Shown here piece after piece: positions 1 through 9,189 of a stretch of 64,000 nucleotides of DNA. Position numbers and translations under genes: made by a program. Source of the DNA: Planctomycetota bacterium (GTDB lineage Bacteria > Planctomycetota > B15-G4); the NCBI GenBank assembly GCA_029259745.1, contig JAJDEO010000003.1, forward strand, positions 40,202 to 104,201, written 5' to 3'. Within the stretch, counting starts at the first letter, position 1, and each line of letters opens with the position of its first letter. Below the pieces are notes generated by a model. That model was given only the letters and a program-made list of their open reading frames with translations, made no database searches and had not been told where the DNA came from.

Positions 1-444
1 TTCCTGCGTGACCCTGACTGGATCTACCGCCGCGACCGACTCGACGACTCAGTCCGACGCGCCCTTGGTGGGCATCGCATCCGATGGGCGAGTCACCGAA
101 CCGACGACTGGTCCGCGATCCTCGAAGATTGGTACTCGGTCATTCCGTGGGACAGCCAGCCTCTTCGGACTGTGGATGTGCCGACGATCACGATCGTTGC
201 CGAACGTGACGAATGGATACCTGTGCAGGAGACCCGGACGGCACACTCACGACTCGCTGCCAGGCCCAAGCGGTTCGTCGTGATCGACCATCACAATCAC
301 CGCCTGGAGGGTGCCTGGACTGAAGTGGGTGAGATCATCGGGCGGTTCTTCGAACGTTCCGTCGGACAAGCAAACCTTCGCGCGACCGAGGACTCGAACC
401 CGTCACGTGGCCAATGCGACCACGCGAAGCCAGAGGCGGGGTGA
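1..444 (+). CDS. alpha/beta hydrolase, C-terminal fragment (cut by window edge)
   Basis: The reading frame is open from base 1 to the TGA at 442-444, so only the last 147 residues are visible and the start lies outside the window. The fragment reads VPTITIVAERDEWIPVQ followed about 30 residues later by DHHNHRLEG. This is the usual end of an alpha/beta hydrolase: strand, catalytic Asp, then catalytic His near the C-terminus. The nucleophile elbow is not visible, so the substrate class (esterase, peptidase or lipase) cannot be named. The last 40 bases overlap the 3' end of the methyltransferase gene on the opposite strand, so the tail after FFERSVG may be poorly conserved. Family assignment is moderate; function is unknown. 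Confidence 0.6.
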   Translation, partial: FLRDPDWIYRRDRLDDSVRRALGGHRIRWASHRTDDWSAILEDWYSVIPWDSQPLRTVDVPTITIVAERDEWIPVQETRTAHSRLAARPKRFVVIDHHNHRLEGAWTEVGEIIGRFFERSVGQANLRATEDSNPSRGQCDHAKPEAG

Positions 445-1194
445 GTGTGTGAGGTTCATAGCTTCCTGCGTTCGCGAGAGACTTCGCTGCAACACCGCTG
501 AACCGACGTCGAAATCGACGCCCGGAAGGATGCCAGCCACCCAGTCCGGGTAGTGGCAGAGTCCGTAGAACGCCGTCATAGGCATCTCCACACGATCCAC
601 CGTGGCCTCGACGATCTCGAAGCCTTCGTTCGTGGCACATGACGTGTACTCATCGGACGATAGTCGTCGTCGAGCCGCAACACGCTCTTTGGTGGGTCGA
701 AATCCATACTCGCGCTTGAGCATCTTCAGCGCACTTCGCACCCAGGAACGATAGAAGCCGGTAGCCTCCTCGGGCTCAGCGCCCGCGATGAAACTCGTGT
801 TGAATGCCAAGAGCGAGCCGGATCGGAGCCCAGACCGGACACTACGAAAGAGCGCACTCTTGTCCTCCACAAGATGCACACAGTTGAAGAAGAATGCGGC
901 GTCGACAGGAGTCACGAACAGTCTCTCCAGTGTCTCGGCCTTTGCTGCCACGTAACCGGCTCGACTCCCAAGGAGCTCCCGCGCCTTGGAAAGCTCATGT
1001 GTCGCGCAGTCGACGAGGATGACGCGTGTTCCCGCGGGTGCATGCTCGACGAGGATGCGTGAAGTCTCACCTGTGCCTGCGCCGACGTCGAGGCAAACAC
1101 CCGCCGGAATGGCGTGTCCCTCGATCAAGCGGCGATTGATCGAGAGCGTGAAAGCGTTCTGGGAGAAGGCACGGATCGATGCGGCATCCGACAT
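403..1194 (-). CDS. class I SAM-dependent methyltransferase
   Basis: This 263-residue protein has the Rossmann motif I LDVGAGTGETS at about residues 35-45, an acidic residue after the second strand (VILVDCATHE) and FFFNCVHLVEDK at the motif IV position. That pattern marks a SAM-dependent class I methyltransferase of the small-molecule (Methyltransf_11/25) type. No DNA-methylase catalytic motif (NPPY or PC) is seen, so it is unlikely to modify DNA. The ATG lies 3 bases after the TGA of the TIR-domain gene upstream, so the two are almost certainly co-transcribed and may act together. The 3' end overlaps the hydrolase fragment on the other strand. The substrate is unknown. Confidence 0.75.
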   Translation of the reverse strand: MSDAASIRAFSQNAFTLSINRRLIEGHAIPAGVCLDVGAGTGETSRILVEHAPAGTRVILVDCATHELSKARELLGSRAGYVAAKAETLERLFVTPVDAAFFFNCVHLVEDKSALFRSVRSGLRSGSLLAFNTSFIAGAEPEEATGFYRSWVRSALKMLKREYGFRPTKERVAARRRLSSDEYTSCATNEGFEIVEATVDRVEMPMTAFYGLCHYPDWVAGILPGVDFDVGSAVLQRSLSRTQEAMNLTHSPRLWLRVVALAT

Positions 1195-1197
1195 GTA

Positions 1198-2721
1198 TCA
1201 AGAAGCGGCCGCAGCCGCGCCGCCTTCGTTGTCCTTGTGAGCCGTGCGGTCCGCAACGACGCCCACGGGTCGTGACTCGCCCGCTGATGCGTCCCGCGCA
1301 AGCTCGGCAAACCGCCCCGCACAGATTGCCAACCACCGACGAGTGAGAGAGTGCATCTCAAGTGCCAAGCGTCGCGACATCGCAACGTCGCGGTGCGTTA
1401 TCATCGCATCCCTCAGCTTGGACTTGAGCACGATGTCCCATGAAGTGATGACATCCTTGAGCTGCCCCCGGTTCTCGTCACTGCCCAACGCTCTCATTGA
1501 GCGATCGCGCCGATAACCACTGGCTTGCAGTTCCGTCTTGATGTTCAGTTCGATGTCGTCGAAGAATCGCTCGTAGAGCCCGGGAAGGTCATCGCTTGTC
1601 GCCTTTTCTTCAAGCTCTTCGATGAGTGGGGCAACCGCACCCCAGCGCAGCATCTGCCCGAGCCCCACGAGGTGACTCATCCGACCCAGGTCCCCTTCGG
1701 CACTCGACCCGCGAAGGTCGATCGACGCGCTCGGCTTGAACAAGAAATCGAAGACCGCCGAGTCGATCGTTGGCTTCACGACCCGACGAAGGACTGGGCG
1801 GAGATGCCGACCGGTGCGACCGCGGACAAGTGCTGGTAAGCAGGGATCCACCCGTGTGACCGCTTCATGCGCACTTAGCATCCTCTGGTTCATGCAGCGC
1901 AGCCAACTTTCCGCCCACTCGCTTCGACCGCTCTCCCTGCCTAGTGTCGCGATGTAAGACGCGACGTCATTCCAACGCGCTTCCGTTCCCTTCACGAACT
2001 TGAACTGGGCCAGAAGGCTTCCTTCGGCACGCGCGTCAGGTGGAATCCTTCCTGCGTCTCTCCACGCCTCGACACTCTTGATGAAAATCGAGAGTGAATC
2101 CGTGTGGTACATCGGTCCCTCGCCGAGCCCCAACGCATCGGCGAATGATTGCTGGAGTGCTTGAAGCTGAGCCTCACTGATGTAGACATTGACGGGACGG
2201 TCTCGTATGCCAGCAAGTGACTCCCTGAACATGGAATCGAGAAATCGCCGGATCGAGATCATCTGCCCTTCGACTTCGTCAGTTCCCGCGCCCACGGATA
2301 CCGACGTGAACTCCTCAAGCGGGTTCGGTCGCCTCACACCTTCGGGGTGTAGGACGAAGAGCCGCTTCTGCTGACCACTCCTCCCTCCTTCGAAAAAGCC
2401 GCTCTCGAAGAGGCACCAATCCCACTGCTGCGAAGGCGAGGTGTACAGCAGGACGAGCCAGTCCGAGCGACGCAGCTTGTTCTTCACGACCTCTCGATAG
2501 CGCTCGCCCTGGTCATCGTGCCCTGAGACATAGACACGGAGGTTCCCCGCCCCAGCTCCTTCGAGTTGCTCCTTGATGTTAAGCGCATGGGCCTTCCCAT
2601 CTCCTTCGGCCTTGTGACTTAGGAAGACGCGAAGCGGCCTGTCCTCGCGACGCACCTCGTTCTCGGTGCCTGCCACTCGATCATCATGTGCCCCTTCTTC
2701 GCTGCCTTCACGACTATCCAT
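1198..2721 (-). CDS. TIR-domain protein with long helical C-terminal region
   Basis: Residues 25-165 form a TIR-like domain. It has the strand RVFLSHKAEGDGKAHA, the segment SDWLVLLYTSP, and WCLFESGFFEGG, where the Glu occupies the position of the catalytic Glu of NAD-cleaving TIR domains. The remaining 340 residues are charged and helical with no domain I can name. The frame is open further upstream to 2907, but that extension looks non-coding. I place the start at the ATG at 2721 (MDSREGSEEG), preceded by a weak GGGGG. Family knowledge: bacterial TIR proteins often act in anti-phage defence by consuming NAD+ or making a nucleotide signal. Here the partner gene is a methyltransferase 3 bases downstream, not a known Thoeris component. 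A defence role is an inference. Confidence 0.75.
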   Translation of the reverse strand: MDSREGSEEGAHDDRVAGTENEVRREDRPLRVFLSHKAEGDGKAHALNIKEQLEGAGAGNLRVYVSGHDDQGERYREVVKNKLRRSDWLVLLYTSPSQQWDWCLFESGFFEGGRSGQQKRLFVLHPEGVRRPNPLEEFTSVSVGAGTDEVEGQMISIRRFLDSMFRESLAGIRDRPVNVYISEAQLQALQQSFADALGLGEGPMYHTDSLSIFIKSVEAWRDAGRIPPDARAEGSLLAQFKFVKGTEARWNDVASYIATLGRESGRSEWAESWLRCMNQRMLSAHEAVTRVDPCLPALVRGRTGRHLRPVLRRVVKPTIDSAVFDFLFKPSASIDLRGSSAEGDLGRMSHLVGLGQMLRWGAVAPLIEELEEKATSDDLPGLYERFFDDIELNIKTELQASGYRRDRSMRALGSDENRGQLKDVITSWDIVLKSKLRDAMITHRDVAMSRRLALEMHSLTRRWLAICAGRFAELARDASAGESRPVGVVADRTAHKDNEGGAAAAAS

Positions 2722-3235
2722 CACGATCCCCCAATTGGCTACGCCCTCCGCGAGTGCCCGGACGCCCCCAGCACTCACGAACAAGCAGCCGGATTCGATC
2801 TTTTCGATGATCTTACATGGGATGAGCGCATCAGCAATGCAACGCACGCTCGTATGCTGCGAGACCCATGGCGCTCGGCCGCCCGGCCCACGCATACGAC
2901 TTGCCATATAGATCGAGGATAACGCGCCTGCGAAGTGCGGACCGCATGTGGTGCGATCGCGACTTCATGGGCGTCGCGTATACGGTTGCATTGCGTCGAA
3001 CGGCGCGCCGACGGAGTCGCGACGTACGGTCGACACACGTCCTTCGGCACGGCCGCTCCAGCGCCAGCGGAGCGACCGGGCACGTGTGTTGCCCCCGACG
3101 ACGGGCCCGGGCGACGACAAGACGCCAACTCCGAGAAAACTTCGCGCCATCTGGAAACGTCGGGAGCTGGTTCCCGATTCCATCTTGGGGGCCGCTGAGT
3201 CGGCGCCGAACCTCTCGACACCTGGACCAGATCTC
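2722..3235. other. intergenic, divergent promoter region
   Basis: This 514-base gap separates the minus-strand TIR gene from the plus-strand C25 protease gene and must hold both promoters. Long open frames cross it on both strands, but they encode Arg-rich, low-complexity protein typical of high-G+C shadow frames. No repeat, RNA gene or clear hairpin was recognised. Confidence 0.4.
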
Positions 3236-5722
3236 ATGGCTCGACATCACGTGCGTCACACGCTCGCTCTCCTCCTTTCCTCGCTCGTCGTGTCCGTCGC
3301 CGCGCATGCGCAGGGCTCGGATGCGACCTGGGTGCAGGTCATCGACGGCTCGCCGCCCGGGACACCGGCCGACGTACTCTTCGCCGCGCCCGACTCCAGT
3401 GCGCAGGACACCTGGGTGGAGGTGTTCATCTACGGGTTCTGGCGGGAAGACGTGTTGGGCGCCGATGGGGTGACCTACCAGCGCATCACGGTGCCGGGCC
3501 TGCAGTCGATCGGTCAGGTGGGCGCTCCCGAGCTGCCTGCCGTGCGGGTTCAGCTCGCGATCCCGACCGACGCAGGACAGGCCTCGCTGGGCGGGGTCGA
3601 CATCTTTCAGCAACAGACGTTCCCCGGCATCCGCGTCTATCCCGAACCGCTGCCGGGTGACGACGAAGAGATCGATCCGACCGAGGATCCCGGCCCCGGC
3701 GACACCACCGGCACTCCCGAGACCTTCACGGTCGACACGTCGATCTACGGCGGCTCCGCCGCCTGGCCGCAGGCGCAGGCCGCCGAAGACGCGCTGACGG
3801 AGGTCTACTTCGGAGCGTTCGAAGCCGCCCGCTGCGAGATGTACCCGCTGACCTTCTCGCCGTCGTCCAACACGCTCACGGTCCTTGCCCACGCCAAGTA
3901 CTTCTACGCGCACGGCGGCGAGCAACTGACCGCAACCACCGTCAGCAAGCAGAAGCACAAGCTCGCGAAGGCCACCTTCCTGAACTGGGAGGCCGTGCAG
4001 GACGTCGGGTGGAACCTGTCCTACTTGAAGACCCACTCGCGCTACGCGATCGTCATGGACGTCGCGTTCGATGCCGCCATGCACCCCTTCATCCAGCACA
4101 AGAAGACGCTCGGATTCGAAGTCTCTGTGATTCACCGCAGCGTGAGTCAACCGCTCTCCGAGACTCTCGCGGACGTGCGCGACTGGTACCTCGAAGGCGA
4201 CCACGGTGAAGATCACTACGTGCTCCTCGTCGGCGACACGAACCGCATCCCCCTCGGCACCTACACCTGGCCCGCCAACGGCGCTGAGATCCCAACCGAC
4301 GATCTCTTCGGAACTCCCGCCGACAGCGACTTTCACAAGGAGGTGTTCGTGGGACGCTTGTCGATCGACGGTGAGACCGACCTGGTCAATCAGCTGCAGA
4401 AGATCATCAACTACGAAACGAACCCGGTGCCAGGCGGACGCTACGACCGGGCGCTCCTGGTTGCTCACAAGGAAGGCGCGCCGGGCAAGTATGTCGGCGC
4501 TCATGAGGACGTGCGCACCGCGACCTACACCCATCCGCCGGAGTTCGTGACGAAGTACGGCTCGAGCCTCGGGCCCAGCAACTTTCAGGTGTCCTTCGAG
4601 GTGGAACAGGGAGCCGGCGTCGTCGCCTATCGCGGTCACGGTTCGACGAGCACGTGGAGTGGCTGGAATGCCTTCTCGGAGAGCTACCACAAGAACGACG
4701 TGATCGCGCTCCAGAACAACGTGCTCCCCGTCGTCTGGGCGTTCACCTGCACGAATGCGAACCTCGCGGCGGCCGGCGGTGGAACCACCGACAGCATCTC
4801 CGAGACGTGGATGGAGATGGAGGGGACGGCAGGCGTGGCCAGCTACGGTGCGACGAAGACCACGTCGACATCGCCCAACCATGAGCTCGACCGGCGCATG
4901 TTCGAGGCGGTCTACAACGCAGGCATCACTGTGCACGGCCAGGCGATCGCCTACGCCGAGAACCACGTGAACAACGTCTGGCCGGGACACCAGAACACCT
5001 GGGCGTATCTGTTGCTCGGCGATCCGTCGATGAAGATCCGACGCGATGAGCCGGCGCTGCTCTCGACGATCGTGCCGGGAAGCGTGCAGCCGTGCGAGGA
5101 TCAGTCGTGTTCGAACACGATCTCCTTTCAGGTTTCGAGCAACGCCGAGCCCGTCGCCGGTGCGCTCGTCGCCCTCTACAAAGCGTCGTTGGACCCGAGT
5201 CAGCCCGACGAGGTGCTGGTGAATCGGTACACCGACGAGAACGGCGACGCGCACCTCCCGGCAACACTTCTGACACCGGGACCGATGCACTGGAGCGTGC
5301 AGGACGACGAGGGCAACGTCGCGATCGGTGTGATCGAGGTGGAGCTTGGTGCGGCTTGGACGATCCTCGGCGAAAGCGTGCCGGGGACGCGTGGTCCACT
5401 CTCGCTCGTCGGTGTGGGTACGCTGCAGCCGGGCACCTTCGTCACGTCGATCCTGTCCAACGCGCTCGAGAACAGCGTCGCGACGCTCGTCCTCGGCTTC
5501 GACGAGATCAATGCGCCGTTCAAGGGCGGCATCTGGGTGCCGGCGTTCGACATCATCCTTCCCGGCATCTCGACGGGTCCTGACGGTGTCATCAACTTGC
5601 CGAGCACCTGGCCGACCGGCGTGCCTCCGGGATTCAGTTTCTACGAGCAGTACTGGATGAAGGACCCGGCAGCCATCAAGGGCTTCGCCTCGAGCAACGC
5701 GATCCGCGGAACGACGCCGTGA
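3236..5722 (+). CDS. secreted gingipain-type cysteine peptidase (family C25) with PFKGG C-terminal domain
   Basis: The 828-residue protein starts with a clear signal peptide (MARHHVRHTLALLLSS... cleaved near AHAQG), which fixes the start at 3236 although the frame is open upstream. A C25-like caspase-fold domain spans about residues 260-600. It contains YRGHGS with the catalytic His at about 468 and AFTCTNANL with the catalytic Cys at about 505, a His-Cys spacing close to that of gingipains, and ends in the LLGDPSMKIR segment that usually closes these domains. An Ig-like stretch follows, then at about 707-828 the domain shared by many exported proteins here (WTILG, APFKGG at 762, SSNAIRGTTP at the end). 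It is predicted to be an exported protease, with the last domain acting in sorting or anchoring. The gene stands alone and converges on the mrp operon. Confidence 0.85.
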   Translation: MARHHVRHTLALLLSSLVVSVAAHAQGSDATWVQVIDGSPPGTPADVLFAAPDSSAQDTWVEVFIYGFWREDVLGADGVTYQRITVPGLQSIGQVGAPELPAVRVQLAIPTDAGQASLGGVDIFQQQTFPGIRVYPEPLPGDDEEIDPTEDPGPGDTTGTPETFTVDTSIYGGSAAWPQAQAAEDALTEVYFGAFEAARCEMYPLTFSPSSNTLTVLAHAKYFYAHGGEQLTATTVSKQKHKLAKATFLNWEAVQDVGWNLSYLKTHSRYAIVMDVAFDAAMHPFIQHKKTLGFEVSVIHRSVSQPLSETLADVRDWYLEGDHGEDHYVLLVGDTNRIPLGTYTWPANGAEIPTDDLFGTPADSDFHKEVFVGRLSIDGETDLVNQLQKIINYETNPVPGGRYDRALLVAHKEGAPGKYVGAHEDVRTATYTHPPEFVTKYGSSLGPSNFQVSFEVEQGAGVVAYRGHGSTSTWSGWNAFSESYHKNDVIALQNNVLPVVWAFTCTNANLAAAGGGTTDSISETWMEMEGTAGVASYGATKTTSTSPNHELDRRMFEAVYNAGITVHGQAIAYAENHVNNVWPGHQNTWAYLLLGDPSMKIRRDEPALLSTIVPGSVQPCEDQSCSNTISFQVSSNAEPVAGALVALYKASLDPSQPDEVLVNRYTDENGDAHLPATLLTPGPMHWSVQDDEGNVAIGVIEVELGAAWTILGESVPGTRGPLSLVGVGTLQPGTFVTSILSNALENSVATLVLGFDEINAPFKGGIWVPAFDIILPGISTGPDGVINLPSTWPTGVPPGFSFYEQYWMKDPAAIKGFASSNAIRGTTP

Positions 5723-5835
5723 TCTGCGCGAGTTCCTCGCGACTCGACCGCGCGCGCCGATCGACAGATTGCGGCGAGCGCAGGTCGGGAAAGCCGGCTC
5801 CGTGAGGAACTCATCGCCGCCCTCGCGCTCAACGG

Positions 5836-5874
5836 GGCGCAACCTCCGAGCGTTTGTGCTCGGCAGGTTGCGCC
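5836..5874. terminator. terminator-like hairpin between convergent genes
   Basis: GGCGCAACCT-CCGAGC pairs with GCTCGG-C-AGGTTGCGCC across a 6-base loop, a 16-bp stem with one bulged base. It sits between the 3' end of the C25 protease gene (+) and the 3' end of mrpG (-), so it could stop transcription from either side. No T-run follows on either strand, so it is not a classical intrinsic terminator. Confidence 0.5.
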
Positions 5875-5957
5875 TCGCGACGCGCGCGGCCGGAACCCCG
5901 CAAGCTCACGAACCCGGGTTATTCACGGACAGGCCAGCGCCACCGCGTCACCACGAC

Positions 5958-6278
5958 CTACTGCTCGTCCGTCCACTCGTCGACGATCGTGCGTTCCCAC
6001 TGCGCTGACTTCGTGCGGTGCGCCGCGCGGCCGATCAGGTGTGACGCAACCGGCGTCGTGACGAACACGAACAGGATGGCCCCGACCACGCGCAGCAGCA
6101 CCGCAACGCTCGGGAGTGCGAAGACCACTCCGAGCAGGATCAAACCGCAGCCCAACGCGCCGGCCTTCGCGACGCTGTGCATACGCAGGTACACGTCCGG
6201 CAAGCGGACGAGCCCGAGTGCAGACACGGCCACGAAGGCAGCGCCGAGGAGCAGGAGGACACCGGCGACCATCGTCAT
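5958..6278 (-). CDS. mrpG: Na+/H+ antiporter subunit G
   Basis: A 106-residue membrane protein with three hydrophobic segments (VAGVLLLLGAAFVAVSALGL, GALGCGLILLGVVFAL, VLLRVVGAILFVFVTTPVAS) and the family segment RLPDVYLRMHSVAKAG at about residues 24-40. This is the MrpG/MnhG pattern at the usual length. It is the last of seven subunits of the multi-subunit cation/proton antiporter. Its ATG overlaps the stop of mrpF in an ATGA, so the two are translationally coupled. The acidic tail (VDEWTDEQ) would face the cytoplasm. A strong hairpin at 5836-5874 lies downstream. Confidence 0.9.
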   Translation of the reverse strand: MTMVAGVLLLLGAAFVAVSALGLVRLPDVYLRMHSVAKAGALGCGLILLGVVFALPSVAVLLRVVGAILFVFVTTPVASHLIGRAAHRTKSAQWERTIVDEWTDEQ

Positions 6279-6574
6279 CGCGTCTCCGCCTTCCCAGGGG
6301 GCGGTGTCGTGCCACGCTGTTCGATGTAGCGGGCGAACACGATCGTCGTGAAGAACGCAACCAGCGCGAGTGCTAGCGAGACATCGAGGAACGCGACCTC
6401 ACCGGACTCGGCGGCGTAGACGCCCGAGAAGGCCACGAGCGCGATGGCGAGCAGGTCGAGCGCGATCACACGGTCGGCCAGTGACGGCCCCCGCACGACG
6501 CGCGTGAACGCTCCGAGCACGGCGAGCAGCAGCAGCGCAAACGCGCCGTCGATGGCGTAGTCGAGGAACGTCAT
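6275..6574 (-). CDS. mrpF: Na+/H+ antiporter subunit F
   Basis: A 99-residue protein with three transmembrane segments and the MrpF signature RVVRGPSLADRVIALDLLA at about residues 26-44, where the Asp is conserved in the family. Length and topology fit MrpF/MnhF. The ATG overlaps the mrpE stop as ATGA and its own stop overlaps the mrpG start in the same way. It is predicted to be a small membrane subunit needed for assembly and activity of the antiporter. Confidence 0.9.
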   Translation of the reverse strand: MTFLDYAIDGAFALLLLAVLGAFTRVVRGPSLADRVIALDLLAIALVAFSGVYAAESGEVAFLDVSLALALVAFFTTIVFARYIEQRGTTPPPGKAETR

Positions 6575-6909
6575 GGCAGCACCCTCCGAACGCGCGCTTC
6601 CATCTCGTCCTTGATGCCGCGAATCACTTCTTCGCGGTCGTGGAGGAACATCACGTGCACGTACAGGGCGTCGCGCTTCTCCGTGACGTCGAGTGTCAAA
6701 GTGCCGGGCGTCAGCGTGACGAGGTGAGCGAGCAACGTGATCTGCGTGTCCCGCTCGAGATCGATGGGCACGCGGATGATCCCCGGGGTCGACGTGGCGT
6801 GCGGCGTCAGCACCTCCCACGCGACACGCAAGCTCGAGAGGACGATCTCCCACACCACGTAGAGGACGAGACCGATCCAGGCGGGCAGGCGCAGCAGGTG
6901 ACTCATCAT
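6571..6909 (-). CDS. mrpE: Na+/H+ antiporter subunit E
   Basis: A 112-residue protein with one hydrophobic stretch near the N-terminus (LPAWIGLVLYVVWEIVLSSL) followed by a soluble domain with LVTLTPGTLTLDV, the hallmark of MrpE/MnhE. It is shorter than the usual 150-170 residues because only one N-terminal membrane segment is present. Two adjacent ATG codons (6909 and 6906) are possible starts. The first overlaps the mrpD stop in an ATGA, matching the coupling used elsewhere in the operon, so it is preferred. Confidence 0.88.
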   Translation of the reverse strand: MMSHLLRLPAWIGLVLYVVWEIVLSSLRVAWEVLTPHATSTPGIIRVPIDLERDTQITLLAHLVTLTPGTLTLDVTEKRDALYVHVMFLHDREEVIRGIKDEMEARVRRVLP

Positions 6910-8411
6910 CGGGTAGCCCCTCCCAACACGGCCTCGACGTACGCGGTCGGGTCGAGCATCTGTTGTGCAGCGCGCGCGGCGACCTCGAGGAACGGCTGCG
7001 GCCACAGACCCATGACGACCGTGATCAGCGCGAGCGCCGCCACGGGCGCGTAGGTCAGCACCTGCACGCGCGGCGACGGCGGCGACGGCACTGTGTCAGG
7101 CGCCGGCTTCCAGAAGGCTGCGAGCCAGATCTTCGCCATCGAGTAGATGGTCATGAAGCCGACGACGAGCGCCACGACGGCGGCCAACACTTCACCGGCC
7201 TCGAAGGCCGCCATGATGAGAAGCAGCTTGGCCCAGAAACCCGACAGCGGCGGGAAGCCGGCGAGGGAGCCGGCGGGCACCAAGAACAGCAGCGCCAGCA
7301 ACGGCGCGCGGCGGTAGAGGCCGCCCAGGTCGGCGAGCACGAACGACCCACCGGCGCGACGGATCAACCCACTGACCAGGAACAGGTTCGCCTTCACGAC
7401 GATGTGGTGCATCAAGTAGTAGACCGCACCCGTGAGCGCGAGCGGCGTGTAGAGCGCGAGCCCGAGCACGATGTAGCCGAGCTGGCTCACGATGTGGAAC
7501 GAGAGGATGCGACGAATGCCCGACTGCGACGCCGCGCCCAGCACGCCGGTCACCATCGTGACCATCGCCACGAGCAGAAGCGGCGAGATCGCAACGCCCG
7601 CCGTCTGCGGAAACACCAGTGTGAGCAGGCGGAACAGCGCGTATGCGCCGACCTTGGTGAGCAGACCCGCGAAGATCGCAGACGCCGGCGCGGACGTCGT
7701 GTGATACGACGCGGGCAGCCAGAAGAAGAGCGGGAAGAGCGCGGCCTTCACGGCGAACGCCAGCACCAGCAGCATGGCGACGCCGTCCTTCACGGCCCCG
7801 GGCTCCACGAGGGCGACCTTGCCGTTCAGGTCGGCGAAGTTCAGCGTGCCGGTCAGGCCGTAGAGCAGGCCGATGCCGACCAGCAGCGCCGTCGTCGCGA
7901 CGAGGTTGACCGCTACGTACTTCACCGTGCCGTCCGTCTGCGCGCGCCCGCGCCGCGAGACGAGCAACCCGAACGTCGCGATCAGCATGACCTCGAACCA
8001 GACGTACATGTTGAACAGGTCGCCGGTCAGGAACGAACCTGAGATCCCGGCCAGCAGCACGTGGAAGAACGGATGGAATCCGAGCGTACGTGTCGACTCG
8101 TCGAGGTCGCCGATCGCATACATGCCCACGGCGAGGCCGATCGTGGCGTTCACGAGCACGAGGACGGCGCTGAGCGTGTCGGCGGCCAACGTGATTCCGA
8201 ACGGCGCGTCCCAGCCGCCCATCGTCGTGGCGAGCACGCCGCTGCTCAGCACGTCGACGAGCAGCGCGGCCGAGGCCGCAAACATGGCCACGAGGCCCAG
8301 CAGCGCAACGCCCTGGCTGGCCCGCACGCGTCCGCGCATCAGCAGCAGCAGCGCCGCCGTCGCGAGCGGGACGAGGATCGGGAGGAGCAGGAGCGTGCCC
8401 GGGTCGATCAC
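6906..8411 (-). CDS. mrpD: Na+/H+ antiporter subunit D
   Basis: This 501-residue polytopic protein belongs to the NuoL/M/N-like proton-translocating family. It carries the conserved Glu in a membrane helix at NMYVWFEVMLIATFGLL (about residue 137), a Lys in AFAVKAALFPLFFWLP (about 220) and PLSGFWAKLLLI near residue 390, all typical of MrpD. It is one of the two large subunits of the antiporter thought to carry the ion pathway. Its ATG overlaps the mrpC stop (ATGA) and its stop overlaps the mrpE start. Length is normal for the family. Confidence 0.93.
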   Translation of the reverse strand: MIDPGTLLLLPILVPLATAALLLLMRGRVRASQGVALLGLVAMFAASAALLVDVLSSGVLATTMGGWDAPFGITLAADTLSAVLVLVNATIGLAVGMYAIGDLDESTRTLGFHPFFHVLLAGISGSFLTGDLFNMYVWFEVMLIATFGLLVSRRGRAQTDGTVKYVAVNLVATTALLVGIGLLYGLTGTLNFADLNGKVALVEPGAVKDGVAMLLVLAFAVKAALFPLFFWLPASYHTTSAPASAIFAGLLTKVGAYALFRLLTLVFPQTAGVAISPLLLVAMVTMVTGVLGAASQSGIRRILSFHIVSQLGYIVLGLALYTPLALTGAVYYLMHHIVVKANLFLVSGLIRRAGGSFVLADLGGLYRRAPLLALLFLVPAGSLAGFPPLSGFWAKLLLIMAAFEAGEVLAAVVALVVGFMTIYSMAKIWLAAFWKPAPDTVPSPPSPRVQVLTYAPVAALALITVVMGLWPQPFLEVAARAAQQMLDPTAYVEAVLGGATR

Positions 8412-8788
8412 GTCTCGGCCTCCGGGTTGCCTTCACCGGCGGGCGGCTCGGCGGCACGCATGAGATCGGTGTCGACCGTGCCGAGGTCGCGGTAGGCACG
8501 CACCGCCAGCACCAACGCGAACGCGAGCAGCGCGAACGAGATCACGATCGCCGTGAGGATGAGCGCCTGTGGCAGCGCGTTCGCGACGACCTCGTCGGGA
8601 ACACTCATGCCCTCGGGGATGATCGCAGGCTCGGCCGGCGTCAGGCCACCGGCGACGAACAGCAGCAAGTTGGCCGCCGTGCCGAGGCACACCAGACCGA
8701 AGAGATACCGCACGAAGTTGCGGCCGAGCATCAGGTACGCGGCCACGCCGAAGAGCAGGCCGACGAGCAGTGCGAGCGGAAGCGCCAT
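8408..8788 (-). CDS. mrpC: Na+/H+ antiporter subunit C
   Basis: A 126-residue NuoK-like protein with three membrane helices. It has GLVCLGTAANLLLFVAGGL in the second helix and DEVVANALPQALILTAIVI in the third, a segment diagnostic of MrpC/MnhC. Translation likely starts at the ATG at 8788, where the mrpB stop overlaps by one base (TGATG). The charged C-terminal tail of about 25 residues (rich in Glu and Pro) is longer than needed and may be unstructured. Confidence 0.92.
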   Translation of the reverse strand: MALPLALLVGLLFGVAAYLMLGRNFVRYLFGLVCLGTAANLLLFVAGGLTPAEPAIIPEGMSVPDEVVANALPQALILTAIVISFALLAFALVLAVRAYRDLGTVDTDLMRAAEPPAGEGNPEAET

Positions 8789-9189
8789 CAGGTGTCCTCC
8801 TCGAGCGCGAGCACGACCGTCAGCACCGCGCCGATCACGACGAGGTAGACGCCGATGTCGAACAGCAGCGGGGTTCCGAGGGGCAGCCCTCCGACGGAGA
8901 TCCAATGCCCTTTCAGGAAGGACGTGCCGAGCAGCGAGCCCCAGATCCCCGCGACCAACGCCAGGGCGATGCCGACGCCAGCCAGGGTGCGCGGATCGAT
9001 CCGCAGCGCACTCCGAACCGCCTCCGGCCCGCGACCGATGCCGAGCAGCGCGAACGCGATGCTGGCCACGAGCCCGCCGACGAAGCCGCCGCCGGGATCG
9101 TTGTGCCCGCGCCACAGGAGGAACAGTGAGAAGGCCAACATCAGCCACACGAGCAGGCGCATCGTGTTGTCGAGGATGAGCGACTTCAT
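8788..9189 (-). CDS. mrpB: Na+/H+ antiporter subunit B
   Basis: A 133-residue membrane protein with four hydrophobic segments and the MrpB/MnhB motif [16 protein letters not shown] at about residues 28-43. The frame is open far upstream, but the start at [16 protein letters not shown] (9189) is set by family length and by the ATGA overlap with the mrpA stop. It belongs to the antiporter membrane complex; the family (PF04039) is specific to Mrp-type systems and related hydrogenase modules. Confidence 0.92.
   Translation of the reverse strand: MKSLILDNTMRLLVWLMLAFSLFLLWRGHNDPGGGFVGGLVASIAFALLGIGRGPEAVRSALRIDPRTLAGVGIALALVAGIWGSLLGTSFLKGHWISVGGLPLGTPLLFDIGVYLVVIGAVLTVVLALEEDT

Noticed and set aside
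375..450. tRNA-like 3' half on the minus strand (gggttcgagtcctc)
   Set aside because: The T-loop motif is present, but the T stem pairs poorly, no matching acceptor, D or anticodon arm is found upstream, and the segment lies in the overlapping ends of two coding regions.
2831..5842. 1003-codon open frame opposite the C25 protease
   Set aside because: It encodes Arg/Val/Asp-rich sequence without domains and is a shadow of a gene with a signal peptide and catalytic motifs on the other strand.
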